NCBI GenBank assembly: GCA_947579605.1
Contig: OX388318.1
Span: 26,026,098 to 26,090,097, forward strand
DNA length: 64,000 nucleotides
Direction: 5' to 3'
DNA from: Athripsodes cinereus
Lineage: Eukaryota > Arthropoda > Insecta > Trichoptera > Leptoceridae
Part shown: positions 46,911-58,254 of the stretch, piece after piece
Numbering within the stretch: position 1 is the stretch's first letter
Layout of the letters: the number at the start of each line of letters is the position of its first letter
Notes under the pieces: model-generated
The model's database searches: none
What the model was told of the DNA's origin: nothing
The model's input: the letters and a program-made list of their open reading frames with translations, nothing else
Made by a program: the position numbers and the translations under genes

Positions 46911-47720
46911 TCTATGGTAGCAACCAAACGACTCAAACATTAATTGTCGTTTTACAGTTACTGGATGTTGGAAATTTAACATCCAGTAACTGTGTGCAAA
47001 TTTGACTTCTGGTCTCAGTCTAAATTTTTTTCAGTTTGTAATACTAAAGTAGCATTCACATTGCTTCACTTTGAATGATCATCCAGCGTGTCAGGGTCAA
47101 ACTTGTTCATCGAAAGTGAAGACGTCTGTTCACATTTGTTCATCCTATACATTCACTGCCATCCGACACTCACGGTCATGTTGTATGTAGTTTGACGTCG
47201 TAATAAAAAATGAAAAACAGCACTTAATAAAATTTAAATCAAATTAATAAGATTCTCGAAAGTATGATAATTTGGTACACGATTCTGACTTTCAATACAA
47301 ATTCATAGAGAATAAGACAAATTATAGGATAAAACTTGTTTATGGTCGTTTCAGTGAAAGGACCTTTCATCAACATTATGTCGGGTAGTAATCGCTTTCA
47401 TCCGAAATCGCTAGTGATTGATGAAACGATTGACTATTGATGAAACGCATGTTCACACCTTTTAATTTGGAGGATCATCCAGAGTAATCACTGGAAGTGA
47501 ACAAATGTGAGCGCTCCTTTAGATAATCAGATGTTATGTCATTTAATTAAAAAAGGATTAAGTACCGGTAACAACTAAGCATATTAATTATTATTCACCG
47601 GGAGCAACCAAACAACTTCCTCAAACATTAATTGGCGTTTACAGATTGGAAATTTGAAATCTATTTACGGTGTACAAAATTGACTTCTAGTTACAGTCTA
47701 CAAATCTAAATATTATGTTT
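46911..47720. repeat. Imperfect direct repeats on both sides of family X copy 2
   Basis: 46911-47040 and about 47600-47720 share GCAACCAAACNAC, CTCAAACATTAATTG and TTGACTTCT words in the same order. The left one holds a perfect 16-bp hairpin (ACAGTTACTGGATGTT, 46954-46993) that has decayed in the right one. Confidence 0.6.
47045..47522. mobile_element. Family X TIR element, copy 2, uninterrupted
   Basis: The ends TAAAGTAGCATTCACATTGC and, reversed, TAAAGGAGCGCTCACATTTG are imperfect TIRs of a 478-bp element. It has GATCATCC and GTGATGATGAA-like subterminal words and no ORF. It serves as the empty-site reference for insertions in copies 1 and 3. Confidence 0.72.
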
Positions 47721-48069
47721 CAGTCAGCTAATGTAACGTATAGTTACACGTCAAGTATTATGCTTTAAGTCTTAAGATCTATTTAGCACCAAAATAGCTA
47801 CATGTCATAATAATAATCAGCTCTATGCGTGCCAAAATCATGCATACATAAGCACGTATTAACAAACGGATTCAATGTAGGATATACCAAAAACTTACTT
47901 TAAATAGAATCTACAATCCAATCTTCTGATGTTGGTTTGGTATGTATTATCAATAACAATTATTTATTTTTCAGGTACTGATTTTAAAGTAACGAATACT
48001 AATCAAACCATAATAAAGTAACGATTAATACGACCAATATTCTGGCAACATTAATTTTCTAGCGACCCA

Positions 48070-48666
48070 GGGAGGCGTTCAGACAGTCACCGAGTGATCA
48101 CTCGACGACGCTCTATCCGTTCACGCGCCCGGAGCGAGTCACCCGACGACTCGCACTGTTGCGTTCAGGCATGTCGTCGGGTGATCTACCGAAATCATAG
48201 CAAGATGATTATCACTCTGACAGTTACCTTGACGTTTGAGTGATGACGGTTGCCAAAACAATTGCGAAGTTAATCGTAATTATGGTGTCTTATATAATTT
48301 TTCAAAATAGAAAATCATATTTTTTTAGTTCAAGAAGTAAAATGAAAGATAATTCAAAATAGTTAGTGCAGATTTTAGTGAATAATTTATTTTTTACGCT
48401 TTGTTTTAATACGCATTATCCTAAAAACATTCTTAAAACAAAGCCAATTTAACTATTCAAATTAAAAACGTAATCAAGTAAAGCACGACGCACTACCGCG
48501 AATGAATCTTACAAAAATGGCGCCAGTACGATGACATTTGGGTCATAAAAACGCTCAAAGTTGTTCACGATTATCCGGGGTGACATTAACTACTCACTGC
48601 AACTTCATGGTCGCTCAGGTGGTCACTTGACATCGAGCAATATTTATGTTCCTCTGAACGCCCCCC
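48070..48666. mobile_element. TIR element with GGGNGGCGTTCAGA ends
   Basis: Left GGGAGGCGTTCAGA and right, reversed, GGGGGGCGTTCAGA. Near the left end AGTGATCACTCG and near the right AAGTGACCACCTGAG recall family X. About 600 bp, AT-rich centre, no transposase. CCAG on both sides might be a duplication but overlaps the ends. Confidence 0.65.
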
Positions 48667-49280
48667 AGATAAAGCGTTGGATTTTGACATTTGTGTTTGT
48701 GACACTTATATGACAGTTTTGAGATGTTTACATTTAGAACGTATAATATTCTATAATTATTTTGAATTTAGAATACCCCAGTGAATTTTAAAAATACTGA
48801 AAACCAAACAACAATAATTTTATTATGTGAAATTACAAATGGCGGTCATTATTCTTTATTTGAAATGTAATTATACTCCTAAATAGATGTAACGCAAATG
48901 ATGTTTTATATTTAGCTAAAATTTTATTTTCGGAGTGAGACATTGCCTTAAATCGGAATTATAAACCTGGTATGCAATTCTAACAATTTACTTTATCAAT
49001 AGACAATATCTTAATATCTAAATTTTGAAAATCTTGTGTTTTTAGACGCATGTTTTGAATAAATGAAATATTTATAATGAAACAAATTTATAAAAGCATA
49101 ATATGCGATAGTATATTCTGAGTGCCTACCTAACTTATGGATTATCACCGTATTACGTTTAATGCTAGTTTACTTATGTTATCTATGGGTTTGTATAATT
49201 ATATTACGATGGCATATGAGATAATTAAAAATGATATATTTCATGCCATTGTATTTGAATTGGATCTCAGTTTTGATAAA
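48667..49280. other. AT-rich stretch, nothing recognised
   Basis: No exon or element was identified. Confidence 0.4.
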
Positions 49281-49845
49281 ACAGATAACTATATTTTGAA
49301 ATAAAAAGGAACTCTGAATATCTAACAATAAAATAAGAACACATATTAATAGTATCGTTGTCGATATATAAGATTTTTTTAGATTTTGGAGTTTAGCATA
49401 CTTCGACAAAAGAACATTGAAGTATCACTGAATTAATAATTCTATGTTTTTGATATTACAGATAACTATATTTTGAAAAACTCTAAACATCTTACAATAA
49501 AATAAGTAGATGTATTAATAGCATTGTTGTAGATATATAAGATTTTTTTACATTTTGAAGTTTAGCATACTTCAAAAACAGAACGTTGAAATATCACTTA
49601 ATTAATAATTCTATGTTTTTGATATTACAGATAACTTTATTTTGAAAAACTCTAAACATCTTACAATAAAATAAGAAGATGTATTAATAGCATCGTTGTA
49701 GATATATAAGATTTTTTTAGATTTTGGAGTTTAGCATACTTCGACAAAAGAACGTTGAAATATCACTGAATTAATAATTCTATGTTTTTGATACTACAGA
49801 TAACTATATTTTGAAAAACTCTAAACATCTTACAATAAGATGAGA
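49281..49845. repeat. Tandem array, 169-177-bp unit, 3.3 copies
   Basis: Units start at 49281, 49458, 49627 and 49796 (partial). Each begins ACAGATAACT, contains GATATATAAGATTTTTTTA and TTTAGCATACTTC and ends TTCTATGTTTTTGATA. Confidence 0.92.
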
Positions 49846-50259
49846 ACATACAAATCACAAAACAAACAAACAAATGAACCAATGTACCAACCTAAATATT
49901 AATTTATTGGATTCTATGTCATTCATGTCGGCCATTATGAAATTAGCTCAAGATGTCAAAAATATGCAATTTTAACTCGCATAATTCAGGAGTTTTTATC
50001 ATAACCAAACACAATAATTTATAACCAAAATAATCCCCAAATGTTTAGTTTCAGTACTGATGTATTTCTCGTTACATCCATTGTGAAATTAATTCAGTAC
50101 ACTGAAAAATGTTCGACCATGAATATTGCTACTTACAAAAACTTTCATAGATTTTTCCATACAAATTTAATTATTATAATATCTTTATCAATACATAAGA
50201 TATTTTAAATGTTTTTGACCTTGAACGTGCCCAGGAGATGAGACCTCGTATAGAGTGTA

Positions 50260-50460
50260 TTATTTTACTTCTGTCTTTCCTTATTTCAGAGTCCATTAAG
50301 GACATACGCACATACATACGAACGCATTAGAATATTTATGTGTGGATTTTATCTCTCAAGCTGATACCCAGCATATGTCTCTCCATGGCACGCTGTACAT
50401 ACCTCAGTTTCCATTTATTCGCAAGTGTTAGTCATTATCTCTAGTCCATATACCCTTCCC
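50260..50460 (-). pseudogene. RTE/BovB-like LINE fragment
   Basis: The reverse complement of about 50335-50420 encodes KLRYVQRAMERHMLGISLRD, the segment that follows the RT in lepidopteran RTE-type elements. Short and degraded. Confidence 0.55.
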
Positions 50461-50482
50461 ATTTGGTTAATCTTGTCTTTGT

Positions 50483-51000
50483 GTTGTAATTTGACATGAT
50501 ACGATATGTTTTGGTTTTAATTTGTAATTTTATATGATGCAATGTGTTTTGTTTTTATTTTATGATTTGATATGATGTAGTATGTTATAATTTTATTTTA
50601 TTTTATAATTTGATATGATACGGTATATTTTTATTTTTTTTATTTTATAATTTTATGTGGTGTGCTGTAAATTTATTTTATGGTTTGATATGATTCAATA
50701 TGTTTTATTTTTATTTTATGATTTGACATGATGAATGTGCTGTAATTTTATTCTATAATTTGACATGACAGTGTGTTTTATTTTTATTTTGAAATTCGAT
50801 GTGATGCAGTGTATTGTAACTTTATTTTATGGTTAGATATGATACAGTTTTTTTTATGATTTGACATGATGCTGTTGATATGTTGTAATTTTATTATGTG
50901 GTTTATGTGACACAATGTGTTTAATTTTTATTTTTATAATTTGAAGTGATGCAGTATATTTTGTTTTTGTTTTGATTTTAATTTGATACGATGGTGGTGT
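50483..51000. repeat. Degenerate minisatellite, unit about 50 bp
   Basis: Around ten diverged repeats of TTTTATTTTATNATTTGATA followed by TGATNCAGTGTGTT-type text. It leads directly into a LINE-like 3' tail at 51027-51080 (GGCGTAAGCCGTATG then TAAATAAATAAATAAA). Confidence 0.75.
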
Positions 51001-51189
51001 TGTACAATTGTTGTTTATAACTACCTATGTATTAAAGGCGTAAGCCGTATGTATTATTATAAATAAATAAATAAATAAATGTAATCACTGACAAGACATA
51101 CGAATCATAAAGTATTCTCTAAAGACTTATAGGGACTTTTTAGGATATTTTTAAATAAAAACCTAATCTTCTCCTTTTCCTTGGGCATT

Positions 51190-51424
51190 TATTAGTCCCA
51201 CATGGTGGTGGGGTTTGCCTTATTTGTTATATTTCGCCACTTGGTTCTGTCGAGTGCATCCTCATGGGAAACATCGCAGATCCACATGTATTGTCTTGTC
51301 TCACTACTTCACGCCATCTGCGCTTTGGCCTTCCTCTTGGCCTCTTGCCGGTAATCTCGATACATTGTGCTTTATTGTCTTTATACTCAGATGGTTTCCT
51401 GGCCACATGGCCGTACCATCGCAA
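51190..51424 (-). pseudogene. LINE ORF C-terminal fragment
   Basis: The minus frame reads MRWYGHVARKPSEYK then GKRPRGRPKRRWREVVRQD, the conserved basic C-terminal motif of RTE/Proto2-like polymerases. The 3' part includes TGGGACTAATAAATGCCCAA. A different family from 4738-5150. Confidence 0.62.
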
Positions 51425-51429
51425 ATAAG

Positions 51430-52259
51430 AACTTTAGTTTAGAGATTCCAAATTCCAAAGTATATAACATTAATTATTCTAGTTGACCATAAATGGTTTA
51501 AGAATTGAAAAATACCAGACAGACATAATTATTCAAAAAATAACGACACATAAAATTGACGTGAAAACAACATGAACGCAATATGATTGATATCTACAGT
51601 GGCTGGTGACGAAAAAAATGCCATAAAATTTGAAATAAATTACATCAAACTTCACGCACATTACGAGTATAATGTAATGCATATTAAAACATAAAAAAAA
51701 TGAAACGGTGTTTAATAAATATTACAATATCACTAATAATGGTCAAAGCTTTAATGAAACAAGATCTCGATAACGTTAAATGTAAGGGGCAGATTCTTGG
51801 AGAAATTTATGATATTTGTAATAAAGTTTAGATCAGATCAAAGACAGAAACATAATCTTTATCATTATTCATAGAAGGTTGTTTTATGTATAATAAAAAT
51901 GGCCTATTAGATATTTTATTACTTGCGTTGATATAAAGAAATCATGATTGTGTATAGACTCGTCAAACCTCGCGGCAAAGTTTGACACCTCGCTTGTGAC
52001 TGAGTTATAGACATTAGACATATTATTAGATTATACATTTTCACCATCAAATAACAACACTCTTGATTCACATATTATAATTATTATTAAAGCTTGATAT
52101 TTTTTGTTTTGTTTATTATTTAACTATAAATTAAACTACAAATTATTTGAATATCACACTTCGCCGACAAAAGAATAAAATAATGACATTCATCCATCTA
52201 TCTTTACTCCGTACTATCAATCAGGATACCCATAGGCAATGAACATTGAGCGTTATAAT
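51430..52259. other. AT-rich stretch, nothing recognised
   Basis: No exon or complete element was seen. Confidence 0.4.
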
Positions 52260-53516
52260 TTGAGATGCGACAAACATTCGGCAATTATTCGGTATTCTGT
52301 CTATTCGGGCTGAGCGCCCTTGAGGCGGATTTTTTTCACAAAACGGCACTTTATAAATCATCCAAGTAATAATAATAACATTTTTTCTACTAGGCCGAAT
52401 ACCGAATATTTAGTCGGTGTTTTTCCGAATAATAAAACTGGAAGGAACTAATAGCTTCTAGATTGTTGCTATTTCATTGTCAGTTGCAGATGCATAATTT
52501 TATTAATCCTCAAATATCCAATGAATTGATTTAATTTGATATGAAGTGAAACAACATTATACTATTATTTTTTATTTTATTATATTTTATTCTAATATAG
52601 CCAACTTTGTTTTACTATAATCACTTTTGTTTTGGTTTGCTTTATTTTATTATATTTCATTTGAATTGATTTATTTTTTATTTCGTTTATTTTCTTTTGA
52701 TTGAACACACATATATGTAAATAATATAATCAGTATTCCCTTTTTTTGTATATTTGTGTCATAAAATTCCTATGTATCTGTATTTTTGTGTTATATTTAA
52801 TTATTGTCTTGATTATTTACTGTTTACGTACAATGACAGCGAAAAGATTTTACTTTACTGTAATGCTGTTCATTGTTTCTTTAGTACAATAAATAAATAT
52901 ATAAATAATGAATCCCTCAAAGCACATGACCTGCTCAAATTGGAGGGAATTAATATGTTAACTGTGAGATAATTGAAAAAAAACACAATATGTAGTTAAC
53001 TTCCAAATGACTTTATTAACTTCGCGTACTAGTATTCGGAGACTCTCGTCTCCATCATCAGGCGATTAGTAAAAAAGTTTACTTTTTTACTAATCGCGAT
53101 TAGTAAAAAATTAGTAAAAACTACATATTGTGTTTTTTTCAATTATCTTGAAATGGACTTCCAACAAGTACCTTCGGTCAACAACATTAATGTTAACTGT
53201 GCATTTATTTATTTTTTTTATTTAATTTAAAGTAGGTGCATTAACGTTGTGTAAATTCATATTAATATGAGTTTTAAAATGTTAAACTAAACGCTATTTT
53301 ATTTTCAAAAAATATTATTGTTGTAAAAAAAATGTATATTTATCCCAATAAACATATTTGAATTTGTTATTATTAATGATGCAACACAAAAATTTCAAAA
53401 AAATGTACAGCACTACAAGTTCAGTATGACTATGATGTACTTAAACGAATATTGTTTTGCCTAATATTCGCCGAATATTCGGTATTCGGTCAAATGTACT
53501 ATTTGTTGCATCTCTA
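52260..53516. mobile_element. hAT-like element with TATTCGG-rich ends
   Basis: The ends TTGAGATGCGAC and, reversed, TAGAGATGCAAC are flanked by an exact 8-bp GTTATAAT (52252-52259, 53517-53524). Subterminal ATTCGGTATTC words lie at both ends. The 1.26-kb interior contains a LINE-like 3' UTR (about 52890-53360), itself broken by 52967-53190. No transposase. Confidence 0.75.
52967..53190. mobile_element. Penelope-like fragment with inverted ends
   Basis: TGTTAACTGTG occurs on both sides (52956-52966, 53191-53201), indicating insertion into the LINE-like UTR. The insert opens with AGATAATTGAAAAAAA and ACACAATATGTAGTT, and the exact reverse complement (one A fewer) lies at 53120-53149. A further palindrome GCGATTAGTAAAAAAGT sits at 53063-53098. 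The minus strand has a CTGATGA...GAA core (53034-53061) like that in the PLE 3' UTR at 56809. 5' inverted duplications are known for Penelope-like insertions; assignment here is an inference. Confidence 0.5.
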
Positions 53517-53955
53517 GTTATAATATATTTCTGCACTTACATATTATCATTTATGAAACAAACTTTGCTTCTGTCTTATTCCTATTTTAATTATTCAAGT
53601 AAATTCATTACTCAACATGCATATTATTAATTGATACAATTTATTGTGATGCATAAATACTACGTATATCTTTTTCTCCGTTGGAGACCCATTTCGCCTA
53701 CGTACTCTTCTCTAGCAATCTATTCACTGTCGCATCTCTAGTTATAATATATTTCTGCCCTTACATATTATCATTTATGAAACAAACTTTGCTTCTGTCT
53801 TATTCCTATTTTAATTATTCAAGTAAATTCATTACTCAACATGCATATTTTTAATATTGATACAATTTATTGTGATGCATTAATACTACGTATATCTTTT
53901 TCTCCGTTGGAGACCCATTTCGCCTACGTACTCTTCTCTAGCAATCTATTCATTG
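53508..53955. repeat. 224-bp tandem duplication
   Basis: 53508-53731 and 53732-53955 are near identical (start GCATCTCTAGTTATAATA, include CTCCGTTGGAGACCCATTTC). The first copy begins inside the end of the hAT-like element. Confidence 0.92.
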
Positions 53956-54029
53956 TCGCTTGAAGGACTTTTGGATAATCTAATTTAATTCAATTCAATC
54001 AGCCTTCGATGCTTCGTAGACAGATACTA

Positions 54030-54289
54030 CACTGAGAAAAATACTAACGAAATTTCACAACGAATCATTGGTACGTACTATCAGATTAGGACCAGAGATC
54101 GTACAAACGATTCATTGGTACAAATCTATAATATTAACTCTTCGCAAACAAATTGTTGGTAAATTTTACCAATGATTTGTTTGCGAAGAGTTAATATTAT
54201 AGATTTATACCAATGAATCGTTTGTACGATCTCTGGTCCTAATCTGATAGTACCGTACCAATGATTCGTTTTGAGTATTTTTCTCAGTG
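54030..54289. mobile_element. TA-flanked foldback MITE, copy 2 (mariner-like)
   Basis: 260 bp, same ends as 6061-6319 (CACTGAGAAAAATACT) with TA on both sides (54028-54029, 54290-54291). Only a handful of differences from copy 1 are visible. Confidence 0.87.
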
Positions 54290-54663
54290 TATATTTAAAA
54301 TTTCGATGCTACAAATGAGTTTCCTATTCCCTCCACATTCCTATAATATGTAGTGAAATAGGGACTATAAATGAAGTTTTTTAAAACATAAATTATTGTT
54401 GTTGGAATATTGTGTGAATACATTACACAAAAAATAGTACACAAAAAAAATCTCTATATCCGCACATTCAAACCGGAATTGTCCTCAGGGGTGGGCCATT
54501 GGGTAGGTCTGAAGAGCCGGCAGATTTTTTATTTTATTTTGAGCGTTGAGGAGAGACTCGCATCACACCCGGATATCTTAGAAGTCGTTAACTTCTACTT
54601 TTCCGCAAAATCAAACCAAAATTCTGCTTACGGGCATTGAGCAAGCCTGAAGGACCGGCCGGC

Positions 54664-54869
54664 CAAAACCGCCGTTATTTTTTTTTTTAAAAAAAGATAT
54701 ACTTATCTGGGTTTAGTTTGTTATAAACCCAAATACAACCTTATACACCTTTCACAGTAAGCTACTAAAAGCTTGTGTCGTGAATTGGGAGTTTGCCAGT
54801 ACCTGGTATCGAACCACGGACCCCTTGTTCACGAGACCGAGACTCTTCCTCCAGGCTACCGACGAACTC
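54664..54869 (-). mobile_element. SINE-2 copy, longest
   Basis: On the minus strand it runs from GAGTTCGTCGGTAGCC to a poly(A) tail, with the B-box-like GGTTCGATACC and the CTTACTGTGAAAGGTGTA body. Confidence 0.75.
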
Positions 54870-55240
54870 ATTTATTAATTTCATACAAAACAATATGAAA
54901 TACAAAAAAAAACAGTTGCGCCAAATCCATTAAAACAGATTTGTCGGCGCGTTCCTTTACATAATAACAATATATACATAAATAATTTCTTTCTTTCTTT
55001 TTTTTCCGGCAAGGCACCCGATATCGAGTGAATTATGCCTATATATACTCACTACTGTGAGTACAATGTCTTAGCGAAGTGGGTATTCATTGTACATAAC
55101 TACATAGTAACTAGATGTTTCAGTCGCCACGTGCGGCAAGTACAGCTCAAGGGCATTGGGATCGATGAACTCCCCGCCCGTGTAACCAATACATGCACAC
55201 CGCTTGTGTGGCGACATCTTTGCAATCACAGGGCCGTTTT

Positions 55241-55440
55241 NNNNNNNNNNNNNNNNNNNNNNNNNNNNNNNNNNNNNNNNNNNNNNNNNNNNNNNNNNNN
55301 NNNNNNNNNNNNNNNNNNNNNNNNNNNNNNNNNNNNNNNNNNNNNNNNNNNNNNNNNNNNNNNNNNNNNNNNNNNNNNNNNNNNNNNNNNNNNNNNNNNN
55401 NNNNNNNNNNNNNNNNNNNNNNNNNNNNNNNNNNNNNNNN
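55241..55440. other. Assembly gap
   Basis: 200 N bases, probably of arbitrary length. It removes the start of the Penelope-like ORF; translated X residues here carry no information. Confidence 0.99.
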
Positions 55441-55441
55441 A

Positions 55442-56671
55442 AGCTTGTTCACAAACATCCCAGTGGAAGAAACATTACAAGTAGTGAATTCAATTTTACA
55501 TGAGAAGTGTGAAGATAGTGATACAGCAAATAGTATTGAAGAAATTTTAAAAACTTGTCTCAAACAAAATTATTTCCAGTTCAGAGAAGACATCTATATA
55601 CAAACTTCCGGTTTACCGATGGGATGCTCGTTAAGTTCAATTATGGCAGATATCTTCATGGATCACTTTGAGAAAAAACTTTTCGAATCGGATAATCCAT
55701 TAATTCAACATGTTTCAAACTACCATAGATATGTGGATGATATTTTCTGTACTTGGTCAGGTACGAGGAGGCAGCTAGACATGTTTCTAATATATCTCAA
55801 CAAACAACATCCTAACATCCAGTTCACAGTGGAAGTAGAAGAAGATGGAATATTGAATTTTTTGGATTTATCTATATCAGTCAAAAACAATAAATTCGAT
55901 TTTAAAATTTATCGTAAACCTACGTATACAGATACAATAATACATTCAACATCATGCCACCCCACATCACATAAAATGGCCGCTTTCAATTCCATGATTC
56001 ATCGTTTGTTATCCATCCCTTTATCACCCAACAACTACAATGAAGAATTAAAAACAATATTAGATATTGCAAATAACAATGGATATAATAATTGCGATAT
56101 TATGAAAATAGTACAAAAAAAGGAAAGAAATATTCTTACATATAAATATATTTATCCTAAAATACAACCACAGTCAAACAAAGATCTCACATATAAAAGA
56201 ATAGAATTTATGGGTCAGATAACATATAATGCTTTAAATATGTGTAAAAACTCAACATTTAAACCAGCATATTATACCTCAAATAATATAGGTAAAAAAT
56301 TGTTCAATACTAAATCCAAAACTAAGAAACTAGACCACAGCGGCATTTATAAATTACAATGTAACGATTGTTCAAAATATTACATCGGCCAAACTGGAAG
56401 AAAAATCTCATCCAGATATAAAGAACATAGAATGGCTCTAAACACAATTCGAGTAAATTCGGAAATGGCGGACCATGCCAAAGAATGGGGGCACTCTTTC
56501 AACCAGGAAGGCATACATGTGTTACATAAATGCAAAAAAGGTCAAAAAATGAATATACTGGAGGCAATGGAGATTAACAAAAATAAAGATGACACCATTA
56601 ACATTCAAATCCCACCTCTAATTTCTCCTCTTACCTACCCGTTTACTACTTCCACCCATAGATTACCTTAA
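55442..56671 (+). CDS. Penelope-like element polymerase: RT plus GIY-YIG endonuclease, 5' part in gap
   Basis: 409 residues are visible, counted from the Ser at 55442. Reverse transcriptase: SLFTNIPVEETL (1-12, motif A region), TSGLPMGCSLSS (55-66), YHRYVDDIF (94-102, catalytic YVDD), ILNFLDLSI (137-145) and KIYRKPTYTDT (155-165). Endonuclease: GIYKLQCNDCSKYYIGQTGR (301-320), with the Cys pair 307/310 of the PLE zinc motif, then SSRYKEHR and ILEAMEI. This RT-linker-GIY-YIG order defines EN(+) Penelope-like elements, which copy RNA into nicked chromosomal DNA in the nucleus. The visible frame is intact to its TAA. The N-terminal domain is hidden by the gap, and nothing upstream of the gap matches a PLE. 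Confidence 0.9.
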   Translation, partial: SLFTNIPVEETLQVVNSILHEKCEDSDTANSIEEILKTCLKQNYFQFREDIYIQTSGLPMGCSLSSIMADIFMDHFEKKLFESDNPLIQHVSNYHRYVDDIFCTWSGTRRQLDMFLIYLNKQHPNIQFTVEVEEDGILNFLDLSISVKNNKFDFKIYRKPTYTDTIIHSTSCHPTSHKMAAFNSMIHRLLSIPLSPNNYNEELKTILDIANNNGYNNCDIMKIVQKKERNILTYKYIYPKIQPQSNKDLTYKRIEFMGQITYNALNMCKNSTFKPAYYTSNNIGKKLFNTKSKTKKLDHSGIYKLQCNDCSKYYIGQTGRKISSRYKEHRMALNTIRVNSEMADHAKEWGHSFNQEGIHVLHKCKKGQKMNILEAMEINKNKDDTINIQIPPLISPLTYPFTTSTHRLP

Positions 56672-56900
56672 AACAATATCTCTACCAATACCTTCACATA
56701 TCCATTTTACATCTCTATTAACCCCGCCCACTACCCCTACCCACATTTAATTTTGTATTATCATGTACCATCAATTTGTCATTTGTCATTAGTTATAAGT
56801 AATTATTACTGAAGATGGACGTATGTCCGAAAAGCTTTTAATATTATAACAATTTTAAATGAAAGTAAACAGTGTTTTTTATTTAAATATTTATTATCTA
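56672..56900 (+). other. 3' UTR of the Penelope-like element with hammerhead-like core
   Basis: At 56809-56832 the order is CTGAAGA, T, GGAC-GTAT-GTCC stem-loop, GAAA, i.e. CUGANGA and GAAA around a stem, the hammerhead layout found in Penelope-like elements. One extra U precedes the stem, and stems I and III are not evident, so activity is doubtful. After about 56860 AAAGTAAACAGTGTTTT also occurs near 40318. Confidence 0.45.
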
Positions 56901-57539
56901 AATTAAAATGAACTTTCATAGTGTTTCCTCTTCGAAAATCGAAAAGTTCTTATTTAATTTTTTAAGGTGATTTATTAAGGCTAGGTTCACATTATTACAA
57001 TTTTGGGCAAAAAGAGAATGGACAAAAATGGGGAAATTAAAACCCAACTTCCTAATCGTCTGAGTAAATATAAATAATTTAAACATAACCAAAAGCAGCA
57101 AACATATACTTAACAACTATAGTATTTACATAAATTTTATTATATACGAATCCACATTTCAGTAGCCATTTTTTGACAAGCCTTTTTGTTGTAATCTTAC
57201 TACCACATTTCTTAATAGATGTCGGCATCATATTATTTTGAACAGTGATTTTTGAGGATTCCGTTTTGATAATATTCAAACATTATGCGAATTTGTTTAG
57301 TTTAATTTGAGTAAAATAAAATGAACACTAACCGAGATCTGCAGGAGATATAAGCTAAAGGCTTTTGGCAGTCCACTACCCAAGATGCAAAAACAAGAAG
57401 ATCTATTATTTCAAAGGTCACGAAAGATCACTACAATAATTCTTCAATCATCGAAATAATTAAAAAAAATATTTTGTTTTTTTTTATCATGTATCACGTA
57501 AAATATCATATTTTGGCAATGTAATGAGAGGTAACAAAT
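56901..57539. other. AT-rich stretch, nothing recognised
   Basis: No exon or element ends were seen. Confidence 0.4.
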
Positions 57540-57745
57540 ACACTATATCCCAGCTCGTCAAGAAGGAGAAGATTGAGAGCCGCAGAGGGGTCGTCAGAAG
57601 ACAGCTCTCCTGGCTTTGAAACGTTCGACAGTAGACAGGTGACAGAACCGTGGAGGTTTCGCACCGCCCAAGACAGGTAAGCTTTCCCTCAAATGGTCGT
57701 CAACGTCGGGGGGACCCGGCAAGACACGTGAAGAAGAAGAAAATA
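57540..57745 (+). pseudogene. GAA-tail LINE C-terminal fragment and 3' end
   Basis: It contains GAGAGCCGCAGAGGGGTCG and GTCGTCAACGTCGGGGGG and ends AAGACACGTGAAGAAGAAGA. The coding frame is disrupted. Confidence 0.6.
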
Positions 57746-58254
57746 GAAATACAAGGCAAATACACGTGAATTTATACCAGGTATAATATAATAAAAACAA
57801 AACAGTTGTTTTGATTTTATTTTGGAATGTTAATTACTCAATCAAACATAACGAATAACAACAAAAAATAATCGTTAATTTTTATGTGATTGTTTTAGTA
57901 AGAATTATTTCTTCATTGAGCGCGCTTCGTATTGAAAAATAATAAATTTAATTATTTTAGCGTGCGAGTGCGTAGTTACATGTTGTATAGGCACTGTGAT
58001 TATTATGCAAAATAAATCATCCCTCGGGCAGCTTCTATTGATCTCTGAATTATTTATTTCTTAATCATTTAGTATACATATATATATATCCTGTTCTCGT
58101 TACGCCTTCGTGTTAATTAAAAGACAGATAGATCATACTAAACTTGCAAATTTAAATTATTGATAAGCTAAGAAAATAATATATGTACTCTGAACTTTTA
58201 TGAAAATATTAATATATTTGGACCAAACTAATACGAATGGCCGCGTGTTGAATC

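Noticed and set aside
55035..55503. ORFs with long X runs across the gap
   Set aside because: They exist only because N bases were translated.
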